Part shown: positions 25,309 to 33,409 of the stretch, one piece after another | Position numbering within the stretch: the first letter of the stretch is position 1 | Layout of the letters: each line of letters begins with the position of its first letter | Source: Bog-756 sp963704585 | GTDB lineage: Bacteria; Actinomycetota; Acidimicrobiia; Acidimicrobiales; RAAP-2 | Direction of reading: 5' to 3' | Length of the DNA: 64,000 bases | Assembly (NCBI GenBank): GCA_963704585.1 | Contig: OY969919.1 | Span: 1,426,001 to 1,490,000 of the forward strand | Notes under the pieces: generated by a model | What the model was told of the DNA's origin: nothing | Database searches by the model: none | The model's input: the letters and a program-made list of their open reading frames with translations, nothing else | Position numbers and translations under genes: made by a program

Positions 25309-25674
25309 CTAGACGATGTGTCCGCGGCGCTCGCCGCCACTCGACGGTCCGAGCCCGGTCCGCTCGCGTAGGATCGTCTCGACGCGAGCGGGATCGTCGG
25401 GGGTGATGAACGGCCGGACGCGGCGACCGACGTCGAGGACGAGACCGGAGCTTTTTTTGGGGCGGTCAGGATCGAGATTGGCCCAGTAGCGCGGATTGGC
25501 GGTTCCCCAGATGCGCGCCCGGCCGGTGAACGTGCCGACGTCGACCGCCTCGATCCCTCGGATGGACGCGTACGGGATGTGCTTGGTGCCCCAGGGGAAG
25601 TAGTAGCCGCGGATGCGCATGCCGTCGGGTCCACAATGGATCCACCGGTCGCGGTACTCGGACTCCTCAGTCAC
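25309..25674 (-). CDS. PH-like-domain small protein, unknown function
   Basis: A 121-residue protein with the outline of a bacterial PH-like domain: RWIHCGPDGMRIRGYYFPWG, the TKHIPYASIRGIEAVDV strand pair and DVGRRVRPFITPDDPARVE, as in small DUF proteins that sit at the membrane. No membrane segment of its own. It contains an A7 run in sense (PKKS), a possible slippage site. Isolated between two non-coding gaps. Confidence 0.6.
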   Translation of the reverse strand: MTEESEYRDRWIHCGPDGMRIRGYYFPWGTKHIPYASIRGIEAVDVGTFTGRARIWGTANPRYWANLDPDRPKKSSGLVLDVGRRVRPFITPDDPARVETILRERTGLGPSSGGERRGHIV

Positions 25675-26004
25675 GTCACCCGTCCCGCGGCGATCGCGCG
25701 ATCACACTCGGCATCGAACTGAGCCTACCGAAGCGTGGCCCGACCGGGTCCCCTACCCGTTCGACGACGGCCCGCGCCGCGACCTGTGGCGCCGGCCCGT
25801 CCGACGAGCCGCGGGACGTCGTGGTTGCAGGCACTCGCGCCCGCCTGCAAGATGATCCGGTGCCGAACGAGCTCATCGACCACGACGAGGTCGCCGCCGC
25901 CTTCTTCGCCGGCACCGCCCGCCGCGTCTTCACGCTGTGAGACCGGCCCCTCGGGCGCTCGACCGCGGCCTCGACCGCGGCCTGGACTGCGCCCGACCGG
26001 TTCC
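25675..26004 (+). other. 330-base gap with a possible amidohydrolase tail
   Basis: No intact gene. A short frame from GTG 25860 to TGA 25940 reads VPNELIDHDEVAAAFFAGTA then RRVFTL, which resembles the last helix of amidohydrolase_2-type enzymes. Nothing upstream continues it in frame, so it may be a relic or chance. Confidence 0.25.
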
Positions 26005-26862
26005 ATGAGCCCACAGCGTCCCGCCGACGTCCCGCCGGTCGAACGGTGGGACCGCCTCCTCGACGGGCGGGTCGCGGTCGTGACGGGTGGCGGCGACGGG
26101 ATCGGCGGAGCGATCGCCAGGCTCTTCGGCGAGCACGGTGCGCTCGTCGAGATCGCCGAGATCGACGTCGATCGCGCGGCGCGCACGGTCGAGGCGATCC
26201 GGGACGGCGGCGGGACGGCCGCCGCGCACGCCTGCGACGTGACCGAGGCGGCGGACGTGGAGCGGCTGGCGTCCGAGGTGCTCGGCACGCACGGCCGGGT
26301 CGACGTGCTCGTGAACAACGTCGGCGACTACCGGCCGCTCGTGCGGTTCGAGGACTCGACGCCCGAGAGCTGGATGTCCATGTACGACGTCAATCTCCTC
26401 CACGTCCTCGCCGTCACCCGCGCCTTCCTCGGCTCGATGACCGGGCGGGGATCGGGGTCGATCGTGAACGTCCACTCGGTCGAAGGGCTCCGCGGCTTCC
26501 CGGGGGAGCCGGTCTACGCGGCGATGAAGGCGGCGGTCGCGCACTTCACGACCAGCCTCGCGGTGCGGGTCGGCCGGCTCGGTGTGCGGGTCAACGGCAT
26601 CGGCCCCGACCTGACCCAGTCGCCCCAGGTCGACTACGTGCGCGGCTCGGAGGAGCACGACGACCTCTGGCCGTCGTGGGCGCCGGTCGGTCGGCTCGGA
26701 TGGCCGGAGGACCAGGCCCGCGTGGTGCTCTTCCTCGCCTCGGATCTCTCGAGCTTCGTGACCGGCACCAACATCCCGGTCGACGGTGGGACCAAGGCCG
26801 GGGGCGGCTGGTTCTACTCGCCCGCCGCCGGGCGGTTCGTGAACCGGCCGACCGGTCTGTAG
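26005..26862 (+). CDS. short-chain dehydrogenase/reductase
   Basis: A 285-residue classical SDR. Cofactor motif VTGGGDGIGGAIA (residues about 24-36), CDVTEAADVE, VLVNNVGDY, the catalytic Ser in IVNVHSVEG and YAAMKAA (YxxxK) are present; the C-terminus has VTGTNIPVDGGTKAGGGWFY. An acidic residue after the second strand (EIDVDR) suggests NAD preference. It starts at ATG 26005; the frame is open upstream but lacks motifs. It converges with the FAH gene and may belong to the same catabolic theme, substrate unknown. Confidence 0.9.
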   Translation: MSPQRPADVPPVERWDRLLDGRVAVVTGGGDGIGGAIARLFGEHGALVEIAEIDVDRAARTVEAIRDGGGTAAAHACDVTEAADVERLASEVLGTHGRVDVLVNNVGDYRPLVRFEDSTPESWMSMYDVNLLHVLAVTRAFLGSMTGRGSGSIVNVHSVEGLRGFPGEPVYAAMKAAVAHFTTSLAVRVGRLGVRVNGIGPDLTQSPQVDYVRGSEEHDDLWPSWAPVGRLGWPEDQARVVLFLASDLSSFVTGTNIPVDGGTKAGGGWFYSPAAGRFVNRPTGL

Positions 26863-26872
26863 CCGGCGCGGC

Positions 26873-27817
26873 TCAGCGGCGCGCCGGCGGGATCGGGACC
26901 GGTTCGGCCCCTTCGACGACCTCGAGCGTCATCGCACCGAGCTGTTCGACCTCGACGGTCACCGTGTCCCCCGGTCGGAGCGCCGGGTGGCGCTCGAGCC
27001 CCTCGAGACCCTGGCGGCCCCACGCCTCGACGAGGCAGCCGCCCCCGCAGGTGCCCGAACCGAGGACGTCGCCGGGCCTCACCTCGGTCCCCCGGCTCGC
27101 ATAGGCGACGAGCTCGCCGAAGGTCCACGCCATCGAGTCGAGCCGGTCCTCGCCGAGGAGCTCCCCGTTGACGCTCGCCCGCATCGCCAGCCCAAATGCG
27201 GCGCCCGAGCGGTAGGGCTCGAGCTCGTCGGCGGTCACCAGGTAGGGACCCATCGTCGTCGCGGTGTCCTTCGCCTTGGCCGGCCCGAGCCCGACCTGCA
27301 TCTCGTCGTACTGGAGGTCGCGTGCCGACCAGTCGACGAAGATCGTGTAGCCGACGACGTGCGACTCACCCGCCTCGGGTGCGACGTCGCGCCCGGCACG
27401 GCCGACGACCGCGGCGACCTCGAGCTCGAGGTCGAAGAGCCGGCTGCCGGGACTGATCGGCACCACGTCCGACGGGCCGAGCACCGCGTACGGGTTGGTG
27501 AAGTAGAAGGCCGGCGCGCCGTACCACTGCTCGGGGATCGGGTTGTCGAGGCCGCGTGCGCCCGCGAAGTGCGACTCGAAGGTCATGAAGTCCCGTACCG
27601 TCGGCGGTGAGGGGATCGGCGCGACCAGGTGCACCTCGGCCAGCGGGTGCATCTCGCCCGAGTCCGCGAGCGCCAGCGCGCCGGCCTCGCGCAGGCGGGT
27701 GCCGTCGTCGCCCAGCAGGTCGAGCAGGCGCACGCCCGGCGGGAGCGGGTGGACGAGGTCGGTCTCGAGGACCCCGCAGCGCTGGTCGTCGCCGTCGCGG
27801 TAGCTCAGGAACCTCAC
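26873..27817 (-). CDS. fumarylacetoacetate hydrolase family protein
   Basis: A 314-residue FAH-fold enzyme. An N-terminal domain (residues 1-75) precedes RDFMTFESHF, FYFTNPYAVLGPSD, the metal-binding acidic cluster FDLELEVAAVVGR, GYTIFVDWSARDLQ, AKAKDTATTMGPYLVT and the SGTCGGGCL-EAW end. Members hydrolyse, decarboxylate or hydrate beta-dicarbonyl products of aromatic catabolism. The GTG start at 27817 overlaps the MBL stop (GTGA), so the two enzymes form an operon. Confidence 0.88.
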   Translation of the reverse strand: MRFLSYRDGDDQRCGVLETDLVHPLPPGVRLLDLLGDDGTRLREAGALALADSGEMHPLAEVHLVAPIPSPPTVRDFMTFESHFAGARGLDNPIPEQWYGAPAFYFTNPYAVLGPSDVVPISPGSRLFDLELEVAAVVGRAGRDVAPEAGESHVVGYTIFVDWSARDLQYDEMQVGLGPAKAKDTATTMGPYLVTADELEPYRSGAAFGLAMRASVNGELLGEDRLDSMAWTFGELVAYASRGTEVRPGDVLGSGTCGGGCLVEAWGRQGLEGLERHPALRPGDTVTVEVEQLGAMTLEVVEGAEPVPIPPARR

Positions 27818-28779
27818 GAAGCGCAGCAGACGTGGGTGGTCATCACCCCGCCGTTCCACGTGATCGCGTCCGTGAAGGCACTCGTCATGTCGAACGCGCG
27901 CACCCCCGCCTCGGCGTACGCACGATGGAGGTTGAGCACGAACCGTTCGGCGTCGGACCACGTTGCGTACTCGCCGAGCGACGCCTGCTCGGCCGCCTCG
28001 AGCGGTTGGAGCCCGTCGCGGATGCCGGTGGCGGCCACCTCCGAGATGAACCGGTAGTAGCGCTCGTGGTCGCCGAGGACCGACGCGAGCTCACCGGCGG
28101 CGACGACCGGACCGTGCCCGGGCACCAGGTACGCGGGCTCGAAGGAGGCGAGCCAGTCGAGGGAGCGCAGGGCACCGTCGACCGAGCCGGCGCTGACCAG
28201 CGGGGTGAGCCCGTGGAAGACGAGATCGCCCGAGAAGAGGACCCGCTCCTCGGGCAGCCAGGCGACGAGGTCGCCGGTCGTGTGCGCGTCGTACCCGGGG
28301 TGCAGCAGGTCGATGCGTCGGCGGCCCGCATGGATCGTGAGGTCGCTTCGCGTGACGATCGATGGCACCCGCCGGATCACCGCGCCCCACTCGGGCACCG
28401 GGTCCCATGCCGGTGGGCACCCGTCGATCACCGGGTCGGCGAGGAGCTGCTCCCGCATGCGCTCGTGCCCGATGAGCGCGGTCTCCTCCGGCAGGAAGCA
28501 GTTGCCGTAGGTGTGGTCGCCGTGTTCGTGGGTGTTGGCCGCCCACCGGATCGGCGAGCCCCCTGTCGCGGCCCGCAGCGCGTCGAGGAACCGCCTCGTG
28601 CGCGCCTCGGTCGCGCAGGTGTCGAGCACGAAGGTCCCGTCCTCACTTCGCACCCCGCCCGCGTTGTTGACCCACCACGAGCCGTCGGGCTGGACCCAGG
28701 CGAAGACACCGTCGGCGAGCTCCTCGAGATGCGCGGCCCCGATGGTCGAATCCGGCTCGTGCACGTGCAGGGAACCCAC
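27814..28779 (-). CDS. MBL-fold metallo-hydrolase
   Basis: A 321-residue metallo-beta-lactamase fold protein. The metal motif NTHEHGDHTYGN (HxHxDH, near residue 82) is followed by a His in HPGYDAHTTGD, the Asp in LFSGDLVFHG and the last His in LVPGHGPVV, so both metal sites are complete. The C-terminal extension of about 80 residues is unlike glyoxalase II and may shape the substrate site. Translationally coupled to the FAH-family gene. Substrate unknown. Confidence 0.88.
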   Translation of the reverse strand: MGSLHVHEPDSTIGAAHLEELADGVFAWVQPDGSWWVNNAGGVRSEDGTFVLDTCATEARTRRFLDALRAATGGSPIRWAANTHEHGDHTYGNCFLPEETALIGHERMREQLLADPVIDGCPPAWDPVPEWGAVIRRVPSIVTRSDLTIHAGRRRIDLLHPGYDAHTTGDLVAWLPEERVLFSGDLVFHGLTPLVSAGSVDGALRSLDWLASFEPAYLVPGHGPVVAAGELASVLGDHERYYRFISEVAATGIRDGLQPLEAAEQASLGEYATWSDAERFVLNLHRAYAEAGVRAFDMTSAFTDAITWNGGVMTTHVCCAS

Positions 28780-29068
28780 GATCCCTCACCCCCCTCCTGA
28801 CCGTCGGACGACCGTGCGTGCATGGCGCGATCGGACCGCGGCGCGGGCACCATGGCGACCGGCCTCGTCCCGCGACGGGAGCGGTCGCACCGCGGCGGCG
28901 CCACGTCGCGCCCGCTGGTCCGAACCGTCGAGGGATTTGTTGTCAGTCACACTGCCAACCTACTCGCACCCTGGTCCACCGTCCGGGTACTCCCTCACCA
29001 ACATCCCGGCCCGAACTCCAGTGTCCCACGACCGCGCGCACGTGCGTGCACGGCGCGGCGCACACGTG
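28780..29068. other. Intergenic region between MBL gene and csoR
   Basis: About 290 bases without a supported gene. It must hold the start signals of the minus-strand MBL/FAH operon; no strong hexamers stand out. The CsoR promoter follows at 29069. Confidence 0.4.
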
Positions 29069-29095
29069 TTGTCGAATACCCCATGGGGGTATACT
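29069..29095 (+). promoter_or_regulatory. csoR promoter with CsoR-type palindromic operator
   Basis: ATACCCC-ATG-GGGGTAT (29076-29092) is a perfect palindrome of the G/C-tract type bound by CsoR/RcnR/FrmR proteins. It overlaps a strong -10, TATACT (29090-29095), with TTGTCG (29069-29074) as possible -35 at a short 15-bp spacing. Apo-repressor bound here would silence csoR and the permease. Confidence 0.75.
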
Positions 29096-29110
29096 GCGCG
29101 GGGAGGAAAG

Positions 29111-29395
29111 ATGCGACAGGGCTACAGCGACGACAAGGCGGCGGTGGGCAGGCGGCTCCGGCGGATCGAGGGACAGGTGCGCGGCATCGAGCGGATGGTC
29201 GAGGAGGACCGGTACTGCATCGACGTGCTCGAGCAGGTCGCCGCGGCGACCCGCGCGCTGCAGGCCGTCGCGCTGCAGCTCCTCGACGACCACCTCGCGC
29301 ACTGCGTCGCCGACGCGGTCAAGCTCGGGGGCAGGGACGCGGCGGACAAGCTCGACGAAGCCTCGACCGCGATCGCGCGCCTCGTCCGCTCATGA
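29111..29395 (+). CDS. csoR: CsoR-family metal-sensing repressor
   Basis: A 94-residue all-helical repressor. RRLRRIEGQVRGIERMVEED is the DNA-facing helix, and the metal ligands follow the Cys-His-Cys pattern: YCIDVLEQ (Cys near 36), then DHLAHC (His and Cys four apart). This set matches Cu(I)-sensing CsoR; RcnR (Ni/Co) would have an extra N-terminal His. GGGAGG lies 6 nt before the ATG. It is followed 46 bases later by a metal permease, its likely target, and sits behind its own operator. Confidence 0.88.
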   Translation: MRQGYSDDKAAVGRRLRRIEGQVRGIERMVEEDRYCIDVLEQVAAATRALQAVALQLLDDHLAHCVADAVKLGGRDAADKLDEASTAIARLVRS

Positions 29396-29441
29396 GCAGG
29401 CGCCGGCGCCACGGAGCCGGCCGGCCGTGCGGAGAACCTCG

Positions 29442-30806
29442 ATGACACTGCTCGCCGCCACGCTGCCGGGGTGGCTCGACGCGATCGGGCGCAGCCTGCG
29501 CGAAGCCTTCTTCATGTTCTGGGTCACGCTGTGGCCGCTGATCCTCGGCTTCGGCCTCTCGGGTGCCGTCCAGGCCTTCGTGAGCCGCGGGTCGATCGAG
29601 AGAAGGCTCGGGGACCATCGGCCGGCCGCGGTCACCCGCGCCTCCCTCTACGGGATGGCGTCGTCGTCGTGCTCGTACGCCGCGACGGCGATGGCGAAGT
29701 CGCTCTTCGTGCGTGGCGCCGACTTCCTCGCCGCATCGGTCTTCATGTTCGCCTCGACCAATCTCGTGCTCGAGCTCGGGCTCGTCCTGGTCGTGCTCAT
29801 GGGCTGGCAGTTCGCAGCGAGTGAGTACGTGGGAGGCGTGGTCATGATCGTCCTCCTCTCGGCGGTCGGCGGCCTCTGGTTGCGCGGCCGGCAGATCGAC
29901 GCGGCCCGGGCCCGGCTCGCTGCGGACGACGGGAGCGACGACCACGGGCACGATCACGCACACGAGGGCCACGGCGCCGGCCATGACATCGACGGCGATC
30001 CTGCCGACACAGGACCGGCGCTCCAGCGCCTCCCCTGGCGCAGGCGGCTCCGTTCACCGGCCGGCTGGGCCGATGCGGCGACCTACACGATCAGCGACCT
30101 CACCATGCTGCGACGCGAGCTCGTGATCGGGTACACGGTGGCGGGATTCCTCGCGGTGACCGTTCCCGCACAGGCGTGGAGCGCGCTGTTCGTCCAGGGC
30201 CACGGTTTCTGGACGAGCCTCGAGAACGCCCTGGTGGGCCCGCTCATCGCGATCGTGAGCTTCGTCTGCTCGATCGGGAACGTGCCGCTCGCCGCAGCCC
30301 TCTGGCACGGGGGGATCGCCTTCGGCGGCGTGATCTCGTTCCTCTTCGCCGACCTCATCACCTTCCCCCTCCTCCTCATCTACCGCCGGTACTACGGGAC
30401 CCGGCTCATGCTCCGGATGCTCGCGATCTTCTGGGCCGTGATGTCGACCGCCGGATTGGCCACCGAAGGGATCTTCCATCTCGCCGGTCTCGTTCCCACC
30501 GACCGCTCGACCGTGGTGACCTCCGAGCACATCTCCTTCAACTACACGACCATCCTCAACGTCGTCTTCCTGGTCCTCTTCGGGCTCCTCTACTGGACCT
30601 ACCGCCACCGGGACCGGTTCGGCGGCGGGAGGACGACCGCGATCGACCCGCTCTGCGGGATGCAGGTCGAGATCGCCGCCGCACCGGCTTCACTCCGCGG
30701 GCCGGACGGCCGCCTCTACTTCTGCTCCGACCACTGCCGGGACCGGTACGCGGCGGCGAGCGGGGAAACCACCGGACACGACCACGCCGCGAGGGGCGAC
30801 GGCTGA
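29442..30806 (+). CDS. SO_0444/UPF0718-type metal efflux permease with YHS domain
   Basis: A 454-residue inner-membrane permease built of two similar halves. The first half holds GFGLSGAVQAF, ASSSCSYAATAMAKSLF and ASTNLVLELGLVLVVL; a loop near residue 168 is His/Asp-rich (HGHDHAHEGHGAGHD); the second half has CSIGNVPLAAALWHGG and ISFLFADLITFPLLLIYRR. The C-terminus (about 400-440) is a YHS domain, DPLCGMQVE and YFCSDHCRDRY. Paired Cys and Ser in the membrane, the His loop and YHS suggest Cu or Zn export. It follows csoR and should be derepressed by its metal. Confidence 0.82.
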   Translation: MTLLAATLPGWLDAIGRSLREAFFMFWVTLWPLILGFGLSGAVQAFVSRGSIERRLGDHRPAAVTRASLYGMASSSCSYAATAMAKSLFVRGADFLAASVFMFASTNLVLELGLVLVVLMGWQFAASEYVGGVVMIVLLSAVGGLWLRGRQIDAARARLAADDGSDDHGHDHAHEGHGAGHDIDGDPADTGPALQRLPWRRRLRSPAGWADAATYTISDLTMLRRELVIGYTVAGFLAVTVPAQAWSALFVQGHGFWTSLENALVGPLIAIVSFVCSIGNVPLAAALWHGGIAFGGVISFLFADLITFPLLLIYRRYYGTRLMLRMLAIFWAVMSTAGLATEGIFHLAGLVPTDRSTVVTSEHISFNYTTILNVVFLVLFGLLYWTYRHRDRFGGGRTTAIDPLCGMQVEIAAAPASLRGPDGRLYFCSDHCRDRYAAASGETTGHDHAARGDG

Positions 30807-30847
30807 CCGGAATCGGTCGTGGCCCTGCATCGTTCGACGCGGGGACG

Positions 30848-31559
30848 TCAGCGCTCCCCGCCCTCTGCCGCGTCCGTGAGCCCCGACTGCCGCATCGTCA
30901 CGTTGCACCGCCCGCCCGGTTCGCCCACGTCGGCGACACCCGTGCCGGGTTCGACCTTCGGCACCCCGTGGTGCGCGAGGCGGGCCGGACCGCCGAAGAC
31001 GAAGGCGTCGCCCGACTCGAGCACGACGTCGGTCCACGGTCGGCCGCGACCGTGCGCCGAGCCGAACCGGAAGGTCGCCGTGTCACCCACGCTCAGGGAC
31101 ACGACCGGCGCGAGGCACTCCTCGTCGCGGTCCTGGTGCATCCCCATCCGGGCGCCGGGTCCGTACCAGTTCACGATCGCGATGTCCGGCTCGAACGACG
31201 CCGGCGGGAGGGACCTGCCGTCGGGCAGCCCGAGGACCTCGCTGTCGACGTCCGCCGCGGCCGCGGCCGCCGCGCGCGAGGTCGCCGAGCCACGTCGGAA
31301 ACGGCGCCACGGCCCGCCCGTCGCCGTCGTCGACCGTGCGCGAGTAGCGGTACGGGTACCAGTGCCATCCGAGGCAGACCATGCCGACCGACATCGAGGA
31401 CCCGTTCGGCATCCGCGGCACGTGCCACCCGCCCGCCTCCTCGGCCCAGCGTCGGCACGACGTGAGCAGACGGCGGCGCGCCCCATGGTCGAGCCACTCG
31501 GGGAGGTGCACCGCGCCCGGCACGACCACCGACGGCTCGCGGGAGATCAGGCGCTCCAT
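30848..31559 (-). CDS. alkB: AlkB-like 2OG-Fe(II) oxygenase (frameshifted)
   Basis: DNA/RNA alkylation-repair dioxygenase. The N-terminal part (MERLISREPSVVVPGAVHLP, WLDHGARRRLLTSCRRWAEE, PNGSSMSVGMVCLGWHWYPY) is in one frame; from a GC-rich run at about 31265-31285 the next frame gives AIVNWYGPGARMGMHQDRDE (HxD), GDAFVFGGPARLAHHGV (second His) and RCNVTMRQSG (2OG Arg). The span is 712 nt, one over a multiple of three; losing one base in the GCGCGC tract would give about 236 residues with all iron and 2OG ligands. Start ATG 31559 with GGAGG upstream. Confidence 0.85.
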
Positions 31560-31587
31560 CGACCTCCACACTCGCGCAGCGGCGGGC

Positions 31588-32109
31588 TCACGACGCCGAC
31601 GCGTCCTGCCTCGCGAGCCAGCGGAGCCGCGCCGCCCGTGCGTCCCACGAGTAGACGACCACGGTGCGGGCGAACCGGTCGTGGAGCGCGTGCCGGTCGC
31701 GGTTGAGGAGGATCCCGATGAAGCCGAGACCGAGGAGGAGGAAGCTGAGCGGCAGCGTGACCGTCCGCACGACGGCCCGGCGCCACCCGATCGGTGATCC
31801 GTCGGTTGCAACGACCTTGATCCCGAGCACGGCCATCCCGATCGTCCGCCCACCGAACGACCACTGGTAGGAGAAGTAGAGGAACTCCCACACCACGAGG
31901 GCGACGAGCGACGCGATCTGGTAGTCGCCGATCGCGAAGTTCTGGCCGGAGACCAGCTGGATCGAGAAGGTGAGCGCTGCCGCGCCGAGCGTGAACAGTC
32001 CCCACGACGCCCCGACGTCGGCGGCGAAGGCGACGAGGCGCGAGACCGCCCCCGCATAGTGGCCCTGGCGCCCTTCGACCGGCTTGACCTTCGGGCCGAC
32101 CAGCGTCAT
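31588..32109 (-). CDS. RDD-family membrane protein
   Basis: A 173-residue RDD protein. The RDD mark is in SRLVAFAADVGASWGLF (R, D, D pattern); three hydrophobic segments follow (near 30-50, 70-90, 115-135), with GGRTIGMAVLGIKVVATDG between, and the C-terminus LHDRFARTVVV. Such proteins are thought to transport small ions or solutes or to recruit partners. The ATG overlaps the stop of the repeat protein (ATGA). In relatives that I recall, the repeat domain and RDD are one polypeptide, here two genes. Confidence 0.82.
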   Translation of the reverse strand: MTLVGPKVKPVEGRQGHYAGAVSRLVAFAADVGASWGLFTLGAAALTFSIQLVSGQNFAIGDYQIASLVALVVWEFLYFSYQWSFGGRTIGMAVLGIKVVATDGSPIGWRRAVVRTVTLPLSFLLLGLGFIGILLNRDRHALHDRFARTVVVYSWDARAARLRWLARQDASAS

Positions 32110-32657
32110 CCGGGCTCCCCGGTCGAGTCGCCCTCCGACGGCCGGGCGGCGGTGGTGACGGCGGCGCCGCGGACCAGTGCGGCCGGCCCCGGCGCGAGGT
32201 CGTCGACCGACCGATGCAGGACGCGGTTGACCCAGCGGGCGAAGAAGTCATCGAGGCCGACCGCCTGCGCCCGGACCACGTCCAGCACCTCCGAGGCCAC
32301 GCCGGTCGTCGACCGGGCGATGATCGAGCCGAGCTCCGTCTGCTCGAGGAGTGCGTCGATGTCGACCCGCTCGATGATCCTCTCGACATCCACACGTTCG
32401 ATGATCTTCTCGACGTCCACCCGTTCGATGATCTTCTCGACGTCCACCCGGTCGACGAGGCCGTCGACGTCGACCCGCTGCACGATGGCGTCGACGTCGA
32501 TCCGGGCGAGTATCGCGTTCACGTCGATCGCGTCCATCACGAGCGTGACGACGCGCTCCGCAACGGCCTGCGAGAGCTGCTCGAGCCGGCCTGCGCCGGG
32601 CATCAGCGGCGCCGCGGGTCGAACGGCGATAGGCGTGGCACGCCGACATTCTCCCAT
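32106..32657 (-). CDS. nine-residue-repeat (RVDVEKIIE) protein
   Basis: A 183-residue protein whose middle (about residues 43-110) consists of 9-residue repeats of the form R-V/I-D-V-x-x-I-I/V-x, for example RVDVDGLVD, RVDVEKIIE (twice) and RVDVERIIE. The hydrophobic positions suggest a regular solenoid or amphipathic helix lying on the membrane. After the repeats come ELGSIIARSTTGVASEVLD and FFARWVNRVLHR, as in the N-terminus of RDD proteins of Actinobacteria. It has no membrane segment and is coupled to the RDD gene by ATGA. Confidence 0.72.
   Translation of the reverse strand: MGECRRATPIAVRPAAPLMPGAGRLEQLSQAVAERVVTLVMDAIDVNAILARIDVDAIVQRVDVDGLVDRVDVEKIIERVDVEKIIERVDVERIIERVDIDALLEQTELGSIIARSTTGVASEVLDVVRAQAVGLDDFFARWVNRVLHRSVDDLAPGPAALVRGAAVTTAARPSEGDSTGEPG
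32341..32529. repeat. 27-bp tandem repeats encoding RVDVEKIIE
   Basis: Units of 27 bp run in phase with the codons. Those at 32395-32421 and 32422-32448 are identical, the one before (32368-32394) differs at a few bases, and flanking units have diverged. The identical pair implies recent duplication or gene conversion. Confidence 0.8.
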
Positions 32658-32736
32658 CGGCGCGAGCGCGGGTCGGGGACGGTGAGAGGCGTTCCGCCGC
32701 GCCGTCGCAGCGCGAATCGGGGGAGCGCCGGGCCCG

Positions 32737-33198
32737 TCAGGCCGTCGCGTGCTCCTTCAGGATCGCGAGCGCGCGGTCCGCGTGCAGGTTCATCCGCACC
32801 TCGCTGCGGACCACGTCGATGATCCGGAGGTCGGGCCCGATCACGAACGTGGCGCGCTTGGTGGGTGTGAGCTTGGTGAACTTGCGCCGCACCCCGAACT
32901 GGGTCGCGACCACGCCGTCGGGGTCGGCGAGGAGCGGGTAGTCGAAGGCATGCTTCTCCGAGAAGCGCTTCTGTTTCTCGACCTGGTCGGCGCTGATCCC
33001 GACCCGTTGGGCACCGACGGCCTCGAACTCCGCTTTCATGTCGCGGAAGTGGCAGCTCTCGATCGTGCAGCCATAGGTCATCGCGGCCGGGTAGAAGAAG
33101 AGCACGACCGGCCCGTTCGCCGCGAGCTCACTCAGTTTGCGCGGGACGCCGTCCTCGTCCGGCAGCTCGAAGTCGGCGACGGCGTCTCCCTTGTCCAT
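32737..33198 (-). CDS. peroxiredoxin, BCP/PrxQ type (TYGC variant)
   Basis: A 153-residue thiol peroxidase. The active site reads FFYPAAMTYGCTIESCHFRD: peroxidatic Cys in YGCT and resolving Cys five residues on, as in BCP. Tyr replaces the usual Pro before Gly-Cys. The N-terminus (VADFELPDEDGVPRKLSELA) and the ATFVIGPDLRIIDVV strand are normal. Start ATG 33198 is preceded at 6 nt by TATCCT, so it may be leaderless. A second, canonical BCP lies at 43833. Confidence 0.88.
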   Translation of the reverse strand: MDKGDAVADFELPDEDGVPRKLSELAANGPVVLFFYPAAMTYGCTIESCHFRDMKAEFEAVGAQRVGISADQVEKQKRFSEKHAFDYPLLADPDGVVATQFGVRRKFTKLTPTKRATFVIGPDLRIIDVVRSEVRMNLHADRALAILKEHATA

Positions 33199-33204
33199 GC
33201 CGGC

Positions 33205-33210
33205 AGGATA
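33205..33210 (-). promoter_or_regulatory. Putative -10 box of leaderless peroxiredoxin gene
   Basis: TATCCT on the minus strand, 6 nt before ATG 33198. Confidence 0.35.
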
Positions 33211-33293
33211 CCCAAGGCCCTCCGCGGGTGCTCGGGCGAGCCGGGGCGCGCGGCACCGGTGACCTGGTCTGTCGGACACGTCGACGGTCGCCG

Positions 33294-33299
33294 TACAAT
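33294..33299 (+). promoter_or_regulatory. Putative -10 box for the ABC exporter
   Basis: TACAAT about 110 nt before the ABC ATPase start. No strong -35; the 17-bp upstream position reads GTCGGA. Confidence 0.3.
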
Positions 33300-33409
33300 G
33301 CGGTGGCGACGGTTCCCGATCGGTGCTGCGGGCACGTCCGTCACGCCGTCAGGGGTCCGGTCGCCCGGGCGCCCGACGACCTCCCTCCTCCAGAACGGGA
33401 CGAACGCCG

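Noticed and set aside
25173..25634. Minus-strand 153-codon frame
   Set aside because: Ser/Arg/Ala-rich product overlapping the PH-like gene in another frame; no start site or motif.
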